A stretch of DNA of 64,000 nt from Wyeomyia smithii (lineage: Eukaryota; Arthropoda; Insecta; Diptera; Culicidae). Position numbers and translations under genes: made by a program. Below the pieces are notes generated by a model. That model did no database searches. It was not told the DNA's origin and worked only from the letters and a program-made list of their open reading frames with translations. The stretch lies in NCBI RefSeq assembly GCF_029784165.1, contig NC_073695.1, positions 159,889,622-159,953,621 of the forward strand, in the 5' to 3' direction. Below, in pieces: positions 35,219 to 47,861 of this stretch (position 1 is its first letter; each line of letters starts with the position of its first letter).

Positions 35219-35505
35219 CAGAGATGCCAGATATTTTTGACAAATGCCTGCAACTGCTCGGAAAACCAGAAAATTGTGCTCGAAATCAGAAAAAAATCTC
35301 CGTGATCCAAAAAATTTCGCTCGTGCAGGCAAAAGTCTGTTAAAATCTGCACAAATTTTACGAAAATCTGCGCAAATATATGAAGACTCTAAAAAAAATC
35401 TGCAGACTGTGGAAAAACTACAAATATCTGCAAATCAATAAAAATTTGCACACGGACTGTGAAAATCTGTGTTTTGCAGACAAATCTGCACATTTGGTAT
35501 ACCTG
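35219..35505. mobile_element. Family V MITE (hAT-type) just upstream of PEX13
   Basis: The ends CAGAGATGCCAGAT and (reversed) CAGGTATACCAAAT are imperfect inverted repeats, and CAG starts are usual in hAT elements. The flanks are an exact 8-bp duplication GTTTCGCT at 35211-35218 and 35506-35513. The 287-bp body is rich in AAAATCTGC phrases. It sits 53 bp before the presumed PEX13 start codon. A second copy is at 48734-49006 and a truncated one begins near 39050. Confidence 0.88.
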
Positions 35506-35513
35506 GTTTCGCT

Positions 35514-36159
35514 CTTTTCCAGGGGTCTGACGTTTAATGAGTATCCCGTATCCAAAATCTTAATGCAATATGGCGTCATATGTTCAGTAAACAACTTGAA
35601 AACCATGATTTTTCTCGACCACAGTACAGTTCTAACATTAAGATATATTACCGTGTAAATGGTGTTACCATAATTATCACAATAATAATTGTCATTACTG
35701 GCAAATTTTGTCGTGTTTTGCGGTGTCGGTCGTACCGCAACGTCAGTGGTACCTAGCAATCAGGAGGACTATGCTATCGCTGTCAAATCTCATATATTTG
35801 CAGTGTACCCAACATCTCAATGGTCCGCTGACACTAGCGGTACCCGGAAAATGGGCAGTTTACTCTAAAGGGAAGAATTTTCGGGCAACTGCTCCATATG
35901 TTGGCCCTATCTATTGATGACAAAATAAAACTAAAAGCGATCAAATTTATCAATTTGATCACGTAATGTGTATGGAACGGTATTAAATAAGTGAACTGTT
36001 ATTTATACTGTTTATTTTTAATTCACAGGCTGTAGTATAAACACGAATAATGTGTAATAACTATTGTTCTACATAAATGTACACATGTACACGAATGCCG
36101 CCATATTGCTAACGATGTTCGATACATGATTTCTAGTAGATGTCATCCTTCTGCTAGCA
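35514..36159. other. Upstream region of PEX13
   Basis: No TATA box in a convincing place. Phrases such as GTCAGTGGTACC (35742) recur at 38968 in GTCAGTGGTATCGC, which suggests repeat DNA. No gene was seen on either strand. Confidence 0.4.
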
Positions 36160-36889
36160 ATGGGCAAGATCGATCCGATTTTTTCAAAATCGATCTTTTT
36201 TGGTCGATTCATCGATTTTTAAATTGATTTCTATACGAGCGATTTTTTACTGAATCGATCCTTTGGATGGTAAGATCGTTTTTTTTCCGCCTGAAAAATA
36301 AAAGTGTGCAAAATGGATTGAAGACAATAGTGATTGCATTTATTGTTGCTTACGTAATCTGCGGCCAAATTCCGAGAACACTTTTCTTTGAAGAGAAGAA
36401 AATTTCTTCATTGATAGTATATGATTTTTTTCTTCTCTCCGAAGAAGTGTGTGCTCGAAATTCGGACACTGATCTGAAAAATGTGTCAATTTTTTACCAG
36501 GATGACCATAGTTGAAGAATGGGCTAAAATTCAATAGACATGAAACCGAGAAAAACGCATTTCAAATGTTTTTGTTGGTTCAAACAATTGTCTACGTCCA
36601 TAACAACTTTTTTCATGAGTAAGTCACCACCCCCACAAGTTCCAGCATATCCAGCTTTCCACGAGCGGTAATGGCGGATAGTGCACGCAGACCATTTCGA
36701 CGTTTTCTGTAGGTCAGGGAAGCTGGATAACCTTGTCGTCGAGTTGAAAAGAACAATCCGCAGCCAAATCAAGTCCCTCCAGTATTTTTAACGCAGTAAC
36801 CATTTTTTTGCCTTTGTAAACGCGACATCAATAGACAAACCCGTATGAAATTTGGCTAACACGCATGCGTTGTGAAATATATCAAGGAT

Positions 36890-37122
36890 TAGAGGTGGGT
36901 GAAACGGCTCTTTTGCAAGAGCGGCTCTGAACCGACTCATGGTTCACAATGATTCACGAGCGTTGACAGTTCGTGTTGTCTCGGTAAACTTCGGGTTCGC
37001 GCGAACCAAACAGTTCTGGTGCGCCCAAAGAACCGTGGTTCGTTTTCGTGGCCGTTCGTTCTTTCGCTCTTTTCTAAGAACCGGTTCATATGAACGGTTC
37101 GTGAGCCGTTCGCCCATCCCTA
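36890..37122. mobile_element. MITE with TAGaGgTGGGcGAACGGCTC ends
   Basis: Left TAGAGGTGGGTGAAACGGCT and reversed right CTAGGGATGGGCGAACGGCT match. The body repeats GAACCG/CGGTTC and TTCGT motifs in both directions. Short, non-coding, GC-richer than its surroundings. It resembles hAT-type MITEs of mosquitoes. Confidence 0.75.
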
Positions 37123-38135
37123 GCGAGGATGAAAAGAACGACGAGACAAGTTTGCACCTCGAACTGAATAGCGTGCCTTACAATAAAAATATTCTCAACA
37201 AGGAAGCAGTTACATTTTCCGATCATAGAATCGTTAACATTGTTTTTGCGGTCAAGAAACAATTTTAGTCGCGGCAAATATTCTTCGCAAAAAAGCAATA
37301 TTCGATGCAACAATCTAATGATCGCTTACCTGACGCCCCTAATTACCAGACCACGAGACCGTCTCGAAAGTTTGACGTATATTCTATACAGTCATAACTA
37401 ACTGATTGGTGTACATTGGGGTGGCAATGGAAATTGACTTTTACGGTTTTATTTAGAAGCAGTGTTCAAAATTTCATCCTCACGAACAGTTAGTAAAATT
37501 TCGATTTTTGGATAACACCCGACCTCGACGTTTTATACATTTCTAATAACCCGTTCACATGATGTAAGATGCGCGATATCTTGATTTCAAATCCCATACT
37601 CCAAATTTTCCGTGAAAACTAGATGTATGTATGTTTCAAGATACGCGATATCACGTGATATCTGCTATAGTGTGAACAAGGCATAAGACATTTGGCACAA
37701 AACAAAAAACTATTACAAACTGTGCTTTTCTTCATAAGTCGAGAAGTGAAATTTAGACCAAATACTCCTGTATTCCGATTGAGCTGAAATTTTGCATTGC
37801 ATTGGATATTGAATTTACCATTTTGGATATTAGCCAACATTATTTCATATTTGCTACCTCTGCAAGTGCACTTTTTGAAAATTGGCTTCCGTAGGGACGT
37901 TGTTTACTATCGTTGTGGGTGTTTACTATCAAGTACCAATTTTTTTATTTAGGTAGAAAAGGCATATGCCCTTTTTTTTCAATTATGAGTAGCGGGGTAC
38001 TCGTTAACTTAAATATTGCGAAAAGTTGAATTGAATGGTCGTGTATATGCCGTGCTGTATTCTGTTCTGCATGGTGTCGCGCTCGCCATTTTTGTTTATT
38101 TGAGTTTGTGCTGCGGATGTTCCGATTTTTTTATG
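37123..38135. other. Unassigned stretch inside the composite element
   Basis: No gene or clear repeat was seen; TATCTTG/ATCACGTGATATC palindromic phrases occur near 37640-37665. Confidence 0.4.
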
Positions 38136-38465
38136 AATTGGGTTGTTCAGCTATAACAGTTTTTTATATCATCTGAAAGATCTGAATTTCTAAGCAAAAC
38201 GTGATTTAAAAAAGATCTATCGTTTTCCTTCGCTTTTTAAATCACGATTTAAAACTGCTTGAAATCTGCTCGAAACCGCTACAATGACAGTTCGCCCATC
38301 TACCAACTGTCACTGTAGCGATTTAGAGCGAATTTTTATTTTTCATTTAAAAACCGAGGGAAAATGATATAAAGTTTTAAAAAATCACGTTTTGTTTAGA
38401 AAATTACACTCTTTTGGATATATATATAATAATCGGAAATCCGTGAATAGCTAAACAACCCAATT
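38136..38465. mobile_element. Family T hairpin MITE, copy 1
   Basis: It begins AATTGGGTTGTTCAGCTAT and ends with the reverse, ATAGCTAAACAACCCAATT. The entire 330 bp folds on itself around a centre CTACAATGACAGTT/AACTGTCACTGTAG (38280-38320). Other copies are at 42507-43355 and 54004-54315. Confidence 0.88.
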
Positions 38466-39109
38466 ATACAGGTTTGGATTGCTCGTAGTGCATCCGATAC
38501 AATAGACCATTTCACGAACTGACAGGTGTCACGGATCCTGCTGATGTCAGCGGTTTCAAACTTTCTGTCAAAATTTCGTTCATGAATCAAGTTCACAAAC
38601 GTCTCGTGAAATGGTCTATGGGATGAGCGACAACGAAAACTCTTAGTAGAAAAAAACCGCTGAAAGAGTACACGCGGTAAAAGAAGATGGCAATAAACTA
38701 AAAAGCCGTATCATTAGAAGATGTTGTGTACGAAAACTCGTTAAAAATGATTGATAAACCAGAAAACGCAAACAAAACAAAATCTCCATAAATATAGCCA
38801 AAAAAAGGTCGTAAACAGCTTATGCCGAACAAAAATCGATTTTTTGTTGAATCGATTTTTCAGGAACGATTTTCCCCTGAATCGATTTTATTGTTTTTGA
38901 TCAATCTATTCAGGAGAATCGATTTTTTTTTTTCGAAGATCGCCCATGGTACCACGGGTACCACAATGTCAGTGGTATCGCTATAAAATTTGGTGTAACG
39001 CGACTTTTATATCGGATTTGACGTTAATAGCATAGCTCTTTTCGCAGCAGCAGAGATGTTTTTGAGAAATGTCTGGAACTGCTCGAAAACCGAAAAATCT
39101 TGAAATCTT
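38466..39109. other. Unassigned DNA and truncated family V start
   Basis: From about 39050 (GCAGAGATGTTTTTGAGAAATG) the sequence resembles the start of family V and is cut at 39110 by family X. The rest has no recognised gene. Confidence 0.5.
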
Positions 39110-39179
39110 GGGTGGCATTGCGCAGCTCGATTCGAGCGATTTTCGCTATTTTCGAGTAGGTCACATACTGCCAGTTATG

Positions 39180-40180
39180 CTAAGGGCATCCTTAACAGTG
39201 CGCTACTATTTAAGTTGTTATGGCGACTGTGTACAGCGCGGCTATTTTACGCACTCACCTGTTTTCACACCGGTCGTTGCTATCGTCTCTGTTTGACGTT
39301 TCATCCAGCATAAACCTTTAGCAGCGCTCTTACCGGGCTACCGAATTTGAGAGCGCGATGCTTCCCGGAGGCCCGGTTACTATTTCTTTAGCGCGTTTAG
39401 CAGCGACCGGTACGGTATGAAGTGATGATAGAGCGCTGCCAAACGTGGTATAGAAGCGCACTGTTAAGGATGCCCTAAGGGGCGACATCTGGCTTCTTAC
39501 TCTTCTTCCTTATCCACCGCGATGATCCCTGTTGAATTTTTCGTAAGTGATGCCATTCACTTGGAAAATACTTGAATGTTTTTAATGCTTTTATCACCAT
39601 TATGCACAATTCCTCCTGCAGGCGATAATTTTACCGTCTGAGGGTTACCGGAGAGTCTGCATCTTTAATATACTTAAAATCGAACGTGTCATCCATCAAC
39701 GATTATGATTCATTCATTAACCCATCTGAATTGTACTCTCCGCACAAACAATTTGCCTCAACAGGTATGTTCCAAACTTAATCCAGAACGGTTTCAAAAG
39801 TAGAACTAAGCTCACACTACTCTCTATTTACTCTCGACATTGAGTAGCGGTCTGCTGTTCTTATGCTTCCCGCAAAACCGTCATAACTCCTTGTGCACTT
39901 TTGGATCTTTTGGTAATTGATATTAGTGAAGATCCAAGTCGGATCTCTTACTACGCCCGTATTTGTTCTTTTTTTTTTTTAATGTTCACTTGAAATTATT
40001 TTAGATTATAACAGGTGACATCTTTAAAAAACATAAATCAAAACAACCAACAATGTTGCTCAGCAACACTGCCAGCAAGCCTGATGATAAATTTTAACGC
40101 ACTCGGGGTTTTCAATTTCAACCAATCAGCGAGTGGTTTCCAAAGTGGATGCAAATCTATACCCAGTTGTCTCCCCTTAG
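39180..40180. mobile_element. Element Y, 8-bp duplication, inside X
   Basis: The left terminus is CTAA, interrupted by Z, then GGGGCGACATCTGG; the right terminus reversed is CTAAGGGGAGACAACTGG. The flanks are an exact 8-bp duplication CAGTTATG at 39172-39179 and 40181-40188. An 8-bp duplication points to the hAT or P superfamilies. There is no transposase (1001 bp including Z). Confidence 0.85.
39184..39475. mobile_element. Element Z, PIF/Harbinger-type MITE inside Y
   Basis: Ends GGGCATCCTTAACAGTGCGC and reversed right GGGCATCCTTAACAGTGCGC match perfectly for about 20 bp. TAA lies at 39181-39183 and again at 39476-39478, the three-base target typical of PIF/Harbinger. It is 292 bp and non-coding. 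Confidence 0.9.
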
Positions 40181-40344
40181 CAGTTATGCTTTAAGCTTAA
40201 AAGGAGCTGTCATTGTCATTTGTCATGTCTTAGGGCTCATCTAACACGCAAAGTCGGAAAAAACACGAAAAATGAAACATAACGCCCCCCAGCGATCATT
40301 TAGTTTTGTTCGAGTTACTCGAAACAAAATGCGCAATGTCACCC

Positions 40345-41383
40345 CTGAAAAAAACCTCTATTCCGAAACAAATGTTGTAGTAACACTAAACATCAAACTG
40401 TTTTTATTTTTTGGCTGGGCGGTAAAAAATTAGAATTGGTCGGCGGTGGTAGATCCGCAAATGACAATCGCAAATGACAACCGCAGCTATACCAAATATG
40501 TTAAGACTGTTAGAAATCGTGCTGTTGGTTTTAAAATCAAGCGATCGATTTTTCAATTTCATAGTGAGAATCAATGATTTTTTTTTACATAAGATCTTTT
40601 ACAAAGTCTAAACAAAACATTTTTAAACGAGTTGCAGATAGTTGCCAGGTTTCTAAATTTATAAAAAAGAATGACAGTTATTCAGAATATAAAAAGAATA
40701 ACCGATTGATTTTGTATCATGCATGGTCAATATCGGCAAAGTCTGTCACTTCTTCAGATAGAGATAATGAAAAAGTCCTCTCGACTGGAGTAATAGCAAA
40801 TTTTAACATGGCGTCCTATTATTCAACTTTGTATATCACAAGTTATCAGTCAGTGTGGGTTATGTACGGAGCACCAGACCAGAGAGTTCAGAGCATTTGC
40901 TTTGCTCTTGCTACCTTTAAACTCCATACCAAGTGTGGAGCTCTAATCCCAAACAGGTAAATAGTTTCATTAACTATGTTGTACCTAATTGGGGTACAGG
41001 TTTACAACAAAACAGTTCTACGCCATCAATGAGTACGAGCAATCCGTAACCTGTGCACAGCAATCGGGGCCCGCCACAAAAGACAATCAGCAAGAATGTC
41101 GCAGTGGCATTTCAGTACCCAGTGCCTTTTAGGCATACAGAGAAAAAAAATGTACGGAGCACGCATTTATTTCCATTGAGCAATTGTTGAATATTTGTGC
41201 AGTTTGAAAATACATGTTGTGTTTTCGCCTGCGTATGCTCCAATAACCCGGTTGAATAGCTTTTTGGTTATATCAAGATCTCTAAATCGCTCGGGAACAG
41301 TTCAGATGAGTTATCAATTGTCTCCCGAACATTTGAAGTAATATGATTTTACAAAAGTGCTCAGAAAGTATCAGCTGGTGTAT
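40345..41383. other. Unassigned stretch
   Basis: A 128-codon open frame at 40574-40960 has no recognised motif. Nothing else is supported. Confidence 0.4.
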
Positions 41384-41387
41384 TTAA

Positions 41388-41907
41388 CCCTTAAAGGCGC
41401 ACGACGTTAAAAAATCATCTAAAAACATAAAATATACGTTTAACAGGTTTACTGCCTTAAAACTAACCAATATGCATAAAAAATGGAAAGATTTACTTTT
41501 TATTGTGCAAATATTACCATGTTGTTTTTAAACAACACTGTGACTTTATCGCAGAATAAAGTCTAAACAATTACTTTTGTTAACAGTAACTTTAAACTTG
41601 ACCTTTTGTTAGTATAATTACTGATAATTCAAACAATTTCACTAACAACTAACCTTATTTCAAAATTTATTTTCAAAGACAGTCACCACCAGTCGGGAAT
41701 CTTTCCATGTTTTTTTTTTCGTTTCCGAGATTTTGACAGCAAAAATAAAAACAAAACATTCAAATACTGTACTTCCAGCTGTTAAGTTTTTTCGTTAGAG
41801 TCTAGAGAGCTGTTCTAATGAATTATATATCTGAAAAATACTAAAATACGTATATTTTAACACGTTTTTAGTAGTATTGTTTTAAAACAACATTGCGCAT
41901 TTAAGGG
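41388..41907. mobile_element. piggyBac-type MITE, TTAA-flanked
   Basis: TTAA at 41384-41387 and 41908-41911 flank ends CCCTTAAAGGCGCA and reversed CCCTTAAATGCGCA. A TTAA target with a CCC start is the piggyBac signature. The 520-bp body has repeated TGTTTTTAAACAACA palindromes (41521-41540, 41876-41894) and no transposase. Confidence 0.9.
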
Positions 41908-41911
41908 TTAA

Positions 41912-42506
41912 TGCCAGTATCGGATTGAACGCAAATATGAAATGGTTATGTTGCATGACGATTATTTTAAATTTTAAATTATGTACATCATTGCTTTTTT
42001 TATTTATGTGTTATCTCAAATATTCTTTGTAAACATAAGAGAGATGAAACTCATCAAATTACTTTGTCGTGTTTTCTATCAGTGTTCTTGATTTGGCAGC
42101 TGCGATCGTCATTTTTATTTTCCGCTTTATACTAGATTTCAACTTTACCAGCAATAACTACTATTATCAATAAATGTCAATATAAAACACTATTTTGTCA
42201 CGCATACAGTGAATGAAATAAAATTACTATGTCCCCCGCGATTTTGTCGTAGTACATATTCGTAACAATTTCTTGCATTGAAAATAAAAACCTTTCTGAA
42301 GTGGAATTTACTGTTATGCATTTTGGTCCAATACATTTCTGTCTGTGTGTGTACATAGTAAAAATAAGCACATATCAATGTCGATTTGACCCACAGTTTT
42401 CTGACAACCATTTCTGTTTTGCAAGTTAACTGATACGGTTCGTGTTTTGCAGAGTCTATGTGTATTAGAGATACTCAGAGAGAGATAAGCGATGTAAAAA
42501 ACCGCC
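41912..42506. other. Unassigned AT-rich stretch
   Basis: No gene or repeat family was recognised. Confidence 0.4.
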
Positions 42507-43355
42507 AATTGGGTTGTTTTGCTATATTATTTTTTTTATATCATCTGAAAGAGCTCTATTTTCTAAGCAAAACGTGATTTTCAAAAAAAATCTATCGTTG
42601 TCCTACAATTTTTAAATCACGAATTAAAACTGCTCGAAATTGTTACAATGACAGCACATACATAAAACATACGTAACATTGGCGTTTTTTTCTGGTACAC
42701 GTTGCCCCATAGTACTCCGTACCTCGTCCTGTCCAACTGCTCGACAAATTGGGCCTGACGACTCTGTTGATATTGGTTTGGTTTTTGCTTGCGAAAGTGA
42801 AGGAAGGGAATATTTTTGCTTTTGTTTTCACACATGAATTGACAATTGCATATGAGAATTCGCGTAGGTGCGAACAGCCTTAAAAATCTCTTTTACTTGT
42901 GTCAGGGCCAATAGTGAACAAAATGAATTTTCTTTTTCTCGGCTTTATCGAGCCAAGAAAACCCTATAAGGAACTGTCAAAAAGTTATTTACAAAATCAA
43001 TGCAGCATTTTTCGAGTAGGAACGAGACAAATGCAGGGCTGCGCAGGTACACTGCCTTCAAAAACAACTCAAACGGTGATTTTATTCAAAGGTAGGTACC
43101 ATTCGAGTAGTTCATTTTGTACCAACTTTTTCGGAAGATTTCTTACTGAGTGTTACGTATGTCTTATGCATGTGATGACAGTTCGCCCATATACCAACTG
43201 TCATTGTTGTGATTTGAAGCAATTTTTATTTTTCGATTAAAAATCGAAGGACAATGATATAAAATTTAAAAAAAAACTCGTTTTGCTCAAAATATTACAC
43301 TCTTTTACCTGATATATAAAAACCAGAAATCCGTTAGTAGCTAAACAACCCAATT
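42507..43355. mobile_element. Family T hairpin MITE, copy 2, split by S
   Basis: Ends AATTGGGTTGTTTTGCTAT and TAGCTAAACAACCCAATT match copies 1 and 3. The hairpin is split exactly at its centre by a 520-bp insertion (42655-43174). Confidence 0.88.
42655..43174. mobile_element. Element S inserted in family T copy 2
   Basis: Left CACATACATAAAACATACGT and reversed right CACATGCATAAGACATACGT are inverted ends. ATGACAG at 42648-42654 and 43175-43181 is the target duplication (7 bp, or 8 with one mismatch). A segment (GGTTTGGTTTTTGCTTGCGA to GGTGCGAACAGCC) also occurs at 44970-45080, and its start at 54870-54900. Confidence 0.85.
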
Positions 43356-43361
43356 TGGCTA

Positions 43362-43700
43362 CTACACAGAAAAATAAAAATACCCAAATATGCGTATTTT
43401 TGACGCAAATCAGCCCTTCTGTACGGGAAGTTACTTTTAGGTAAAGTGATTTACCTACTTTTGAGTACCTGCACGAAAGTCATCATTTAGGTAAAATCGG
43501 ATACATTGAATCAATAATATCAATATCAAAAACTCGATACAAATTTTTACCCAAAATTAAGTATTCGCATTTCATTAAGCTGTTGCGTTGTTATCACCAA
43601 TTTTTATGCGTATTATTTACCTAAACCACTGAAAACATTCAGGTTTACGTAAATTTACGTTGTTTTTACGTGTTCACTTGGTAATATTTTCTTTGTGTAG
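43362..43700. mobile_element. MITE with CTACACAGAAAAAT ends
   Basis: Left CTACACAGAAAAATAAAAATACC-like and reversed right CTACACAAAGAAAATATTAC ends are inverted. The body repeats TTTACCTA and TACGTAAA motifs. It stands between family T copy 2 and family X copy 2, touching the latter. Confidence 0.65.
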
Positions 43701-43918
43701 GGGTGGCATTGCGCAGGTCGATTTGAACGATTTCCGCTATTTTCGAGTAGGTCACATACTACCAGTTATGCTTTAAGCTTAAAAGGAGCTGTCATTGTCA
43801 TTTGTCCTGCGGCTTATCTAACCCGCAAAATCGAAAAAAATACGAAAAACCAAACATAACGCACCCCAGCGATCATTTAGTTATGTTCGAGCTGCTCGAA
43901 ACAAAATTCGCAATGCAC
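43701..43918. mobile_element. Family X element, copy 2 (uninterrupted)
   Basis: GGGTGGCATTGCGCAGGTCG at the left and reversed GGGTGCATTGCGAATTTTGT at the right. It is about 220 bp and keeps CCAGTTATGCTTTAAGC whole, which is the empty site for element Y in copy 1. Confidence 0.85.
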
Positions 43919-44878
<960 letters not shown>

Positions 44879-45346
44879 TTTCGCATGTCAGAGGTGCCAG
44901 ATCTCTTCTCAAAGCGCAATGTTGACTAACTTTTTCATTCGACTCGTATTCGCGTTGACGGTGTTGCTGATATTTGTTTGGTTTTTGCATGCGAAAAAGA
45001 AGGAAGGAAATATTTTTGCTTTTGTCATCACGCACATTTTGACAATTACATATGAGTGTTCACGTAGGTGCGAACAGCCTTCAAAATCTCTTTCAACACG
45101 AATAACCCGAATAACAGATGGTGACGGTGAAAGTCCTGAGGCATAATAAAGTGCATCACAAAAACCCTGCAGGTGTCAAATTTTATGTTTATGTTTAATG
45201 TTATATACTTTCACCATAATCGATTTTTATTATGTTTACCATACAAAAGGTTTGTAAACCACCAGTTAAAAATCACTGTGATAAAACAATTTTGGAGCAT
45301 TCCCAACTCATAGTTTAGCAATAGAACATGAAAAACGTGTGAAAAT
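44879..45346. repeat. Family V scrap and element-S-like segment
   Basis: CAGAGGTGCCAGATCTC at 44889 looks like a family V start. Positions 44950-45085 match the inner part of element S (GGTTTGGTTTTTGCATGCGA, GGTGCGAACAGCC). The remainder is unassigned. Confidence 0.55.
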
Positions 45347-47861
45347 GGCGCTTATTACGGGAGTCACTTCACGGTGAAATATATTTCACTCTCACGCTCA
45401 CTTCACTTTTTAAGATCTATTCCCGATTCCACCTCAAGTGAGGTGACAAAAATTACCTCCGTGAAGTGAGATTGCCCGTGAAGTGAAATTGAGAATAGGA
45501 CAAGTGGAATGTGGGAGTTTCCCAGCTCAAAAATTTCTAAGTCCCGGAAAGTCGATTGAGGTGAAATTTTTTTTTCTTCATCTAGTTTATTTGACACGGC
45601 ACTAATACAATTCAATGTTTAACGGCGCCAATTATATCTGTTAGCTTACTTTCTAAAGTATCTTAATAACTAAAAGCAAATTTTTTATCCTCGCTGCCGA
45701 CTACGAGCTAAAACTAAATCTAACTTAAAGCTTGAATATTTTGCATTAAAAGCACAGGTTTGCTGTTTGATGGTTTTCATTGCCATAGGTAAGCAGCATA
45801 TTAAATTTGTTCCGCTGCTGGGCCAAGATATTACGGACTGGCATATTGGGTTGTTTCCATCGGGCTTTGAGAGTATCGTGCGGGTCTGATTGCTGTTTCC
45901 GGATCCGGGGTCTTAACGTGTTCTTGTCGTTTGGTTGGATGTAGGCGGAAGGGGATAGGACCGAACTGGGGCTTGGATGGATTTCAGGAAAACGTATATA
46001 AGGGACATGTAGGATAGGTCACGGCTCGCCAAGACATCACGAACAGGAACAGCCGGCTGCCTACCTTCGGCCTGCAGGGAAGCTATTAATCTACACCTGG
46101 CGTCACGGTGTACAGGGCATGACCAAACAACGTGCTCTATGTCGTGATAACCTTCACCACAGGCACAGATACCACTCTCCCCGAGCCCAGCACGACGGAG
46201 ATGCGCGTCAAATCTATAGTGATTGGACATAAGCCGGGACATCACGCAAATGAAATCCCGACCTACATCCAACCCCTTGAACCACGGGTTCGTCGATACC
46301 TTGGGGATTATGGAATGTAACCACCTTCCCAGTTCCCCCTTGGTCCAAGAATTTTGCCAACTGATGATCGTATTCTGACGTACAAATGCGAAAAACTCAT
46401 TAAAGGCAATTGGTCTTTCATAAATATCACCGTTTGTTGCGCCCACCTTAGCCAAAGAGTCCGCTTTATCATTACCCGGTATCGAGCAGTGAGAAGGGAC
46501 CCACGCTAAGGTAATCTGAGTAGATTTTTCGGATAAAGCACTCAGATGTTCCCGTATTTTCCTCAGGAAATACGGAGAGTGCTTAACATCTTTCATCGAT
46601 CGGAGAGCCCTAGGGTGTACTGAATTGCAGCTAATTCTGCGACGTAAACAGAAGCAGGATTATCGAGCTTATGGGAGACGGTTAAATTGTTATTGAAGAT
46701 ACCGAAGCCAGTGGACCCATCAAGAAGTGATCCGTCAGTGTAGTACATATTGTCGCAGTTGATGTTTCGATATTTATTGGAAAAAATTTTAGGGATCTGC
46801 TGCACGAGTAAATGATCCGGGATTCCACGAGTTTCTTCTATCATGGATGTATCGAAAAACACAGTAGAATCAGAAGTATTTGATAAGTCGACACGATTTG
46901 GAATATTCGAAGAAGGGTTAATATTTTGGGACATGTGATTGAAATACAATGTCATAAAACGGGTTTGAGAATTAAGTTCGATTAACCTTTCAAAATTTTC
47001 AATCACGGGACGGTTCAAGACCTCAAATTTGATAAGAATACGAGAAGACAGACTCCAGAAGCGGTTTTTCAATGGTAGTACTCCAGCTAAGATCTCCAAA
47101 CTCATCGTATGGGTCGATTGCATGCAACCCAAGACGATACGCAAACAACGATATTGTATTCGCTCCAGTTTTATCAAATGTGTGTTTGCTGCGGAGCGGA
47201 AGCAGAAACACCCGTACTCAAACAGTATCGTTGTTTGGTAAAGCCTTATAAGGTCTCCTGGGTGAGCTCCCCACCATTGTCCGGTTATTGTACGAAGAAA
47301 ATTCACTCTTTGTTGACATTTTTTCATCAGACACCTCACGTGACAACCCCAGGTGCCTTTAGAGTCGAACCAGACACCAAGATATTTGTGTACCAAAACC
47401 TGAGAAATCGTTTTACCCATTAATTGTGTTTGAAGCTGAGCAGGTTCATGCTTCCTAGAAAAAACTACTATCTCAGTCTTTTCCGGAGAGAATTCGATAC
47501 CTAGCTGTAAAGCCCAAGCAGACAAATTGTCCAAGGTATCTTGCAATGGTCCTTGCAAATCGGCAGCTTTGGCAGAACAGAGATTACACTGTCGTCTGCA
47601 AGTAGTCTTATCGTGCATGAATTTGCCAGACATTCGTCGATGTCATTTACATAAAAGTTGTAAAGAAGGGGGCTTAAACATGAGCCCTGGGGAAGACCCA
47701 TGTAGCCAGAGCCGGATTTACGATTGTGGGGGCCCGGGGCTTAGTTTACAGTGGGGACCCCAAAATAAAACAAACCCGTTTTTTTATCATACGAGTTAAA
47801 AACATTTATTTGTTATTGAAAAGTTACAAAAATTTGCTAGATTTTTTTACGAGTTTTTTTT

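Larger units (their letters stand above)
36160..38947. mobile_element. Composite element with ATGGGC...GCCCAT ends
   Basis: The left end AATGGGCAAGATCGATCCGA faces the right end (reversed CATGGGCGATCTTCG). Next to both ends are clusters of GAATCGATTTTT (36180-36260 and 38835-38935) not seen between. The interior holds two smaller MITEs (36890-37122 and 38136-38465). No transposase was found. The outer boundaries and the absence of a clear target duplication keep this tentative. Confidence 0.45.
39110..40344. mobile_element. Family X element, copy 1 (contains Y and Z)
   Basis: The left end GGGTGGCATTGCGCAGCTCG and reversed right end GGGTGACATTGCGCATTTTG are inverted. The uninterrupted copy at 43701-43918 shows that the original length is about 220 bp and gives the empty site (CCAGTTATGCTTTAAGC) for element Y. 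Confidence 0.85.

Noticed and set aside
40574..40960. A 128-codon frame as a gene
   Set aside because: No recognisable domain, codon use like AT-rich non-coding DNA, no splice or promoter context.
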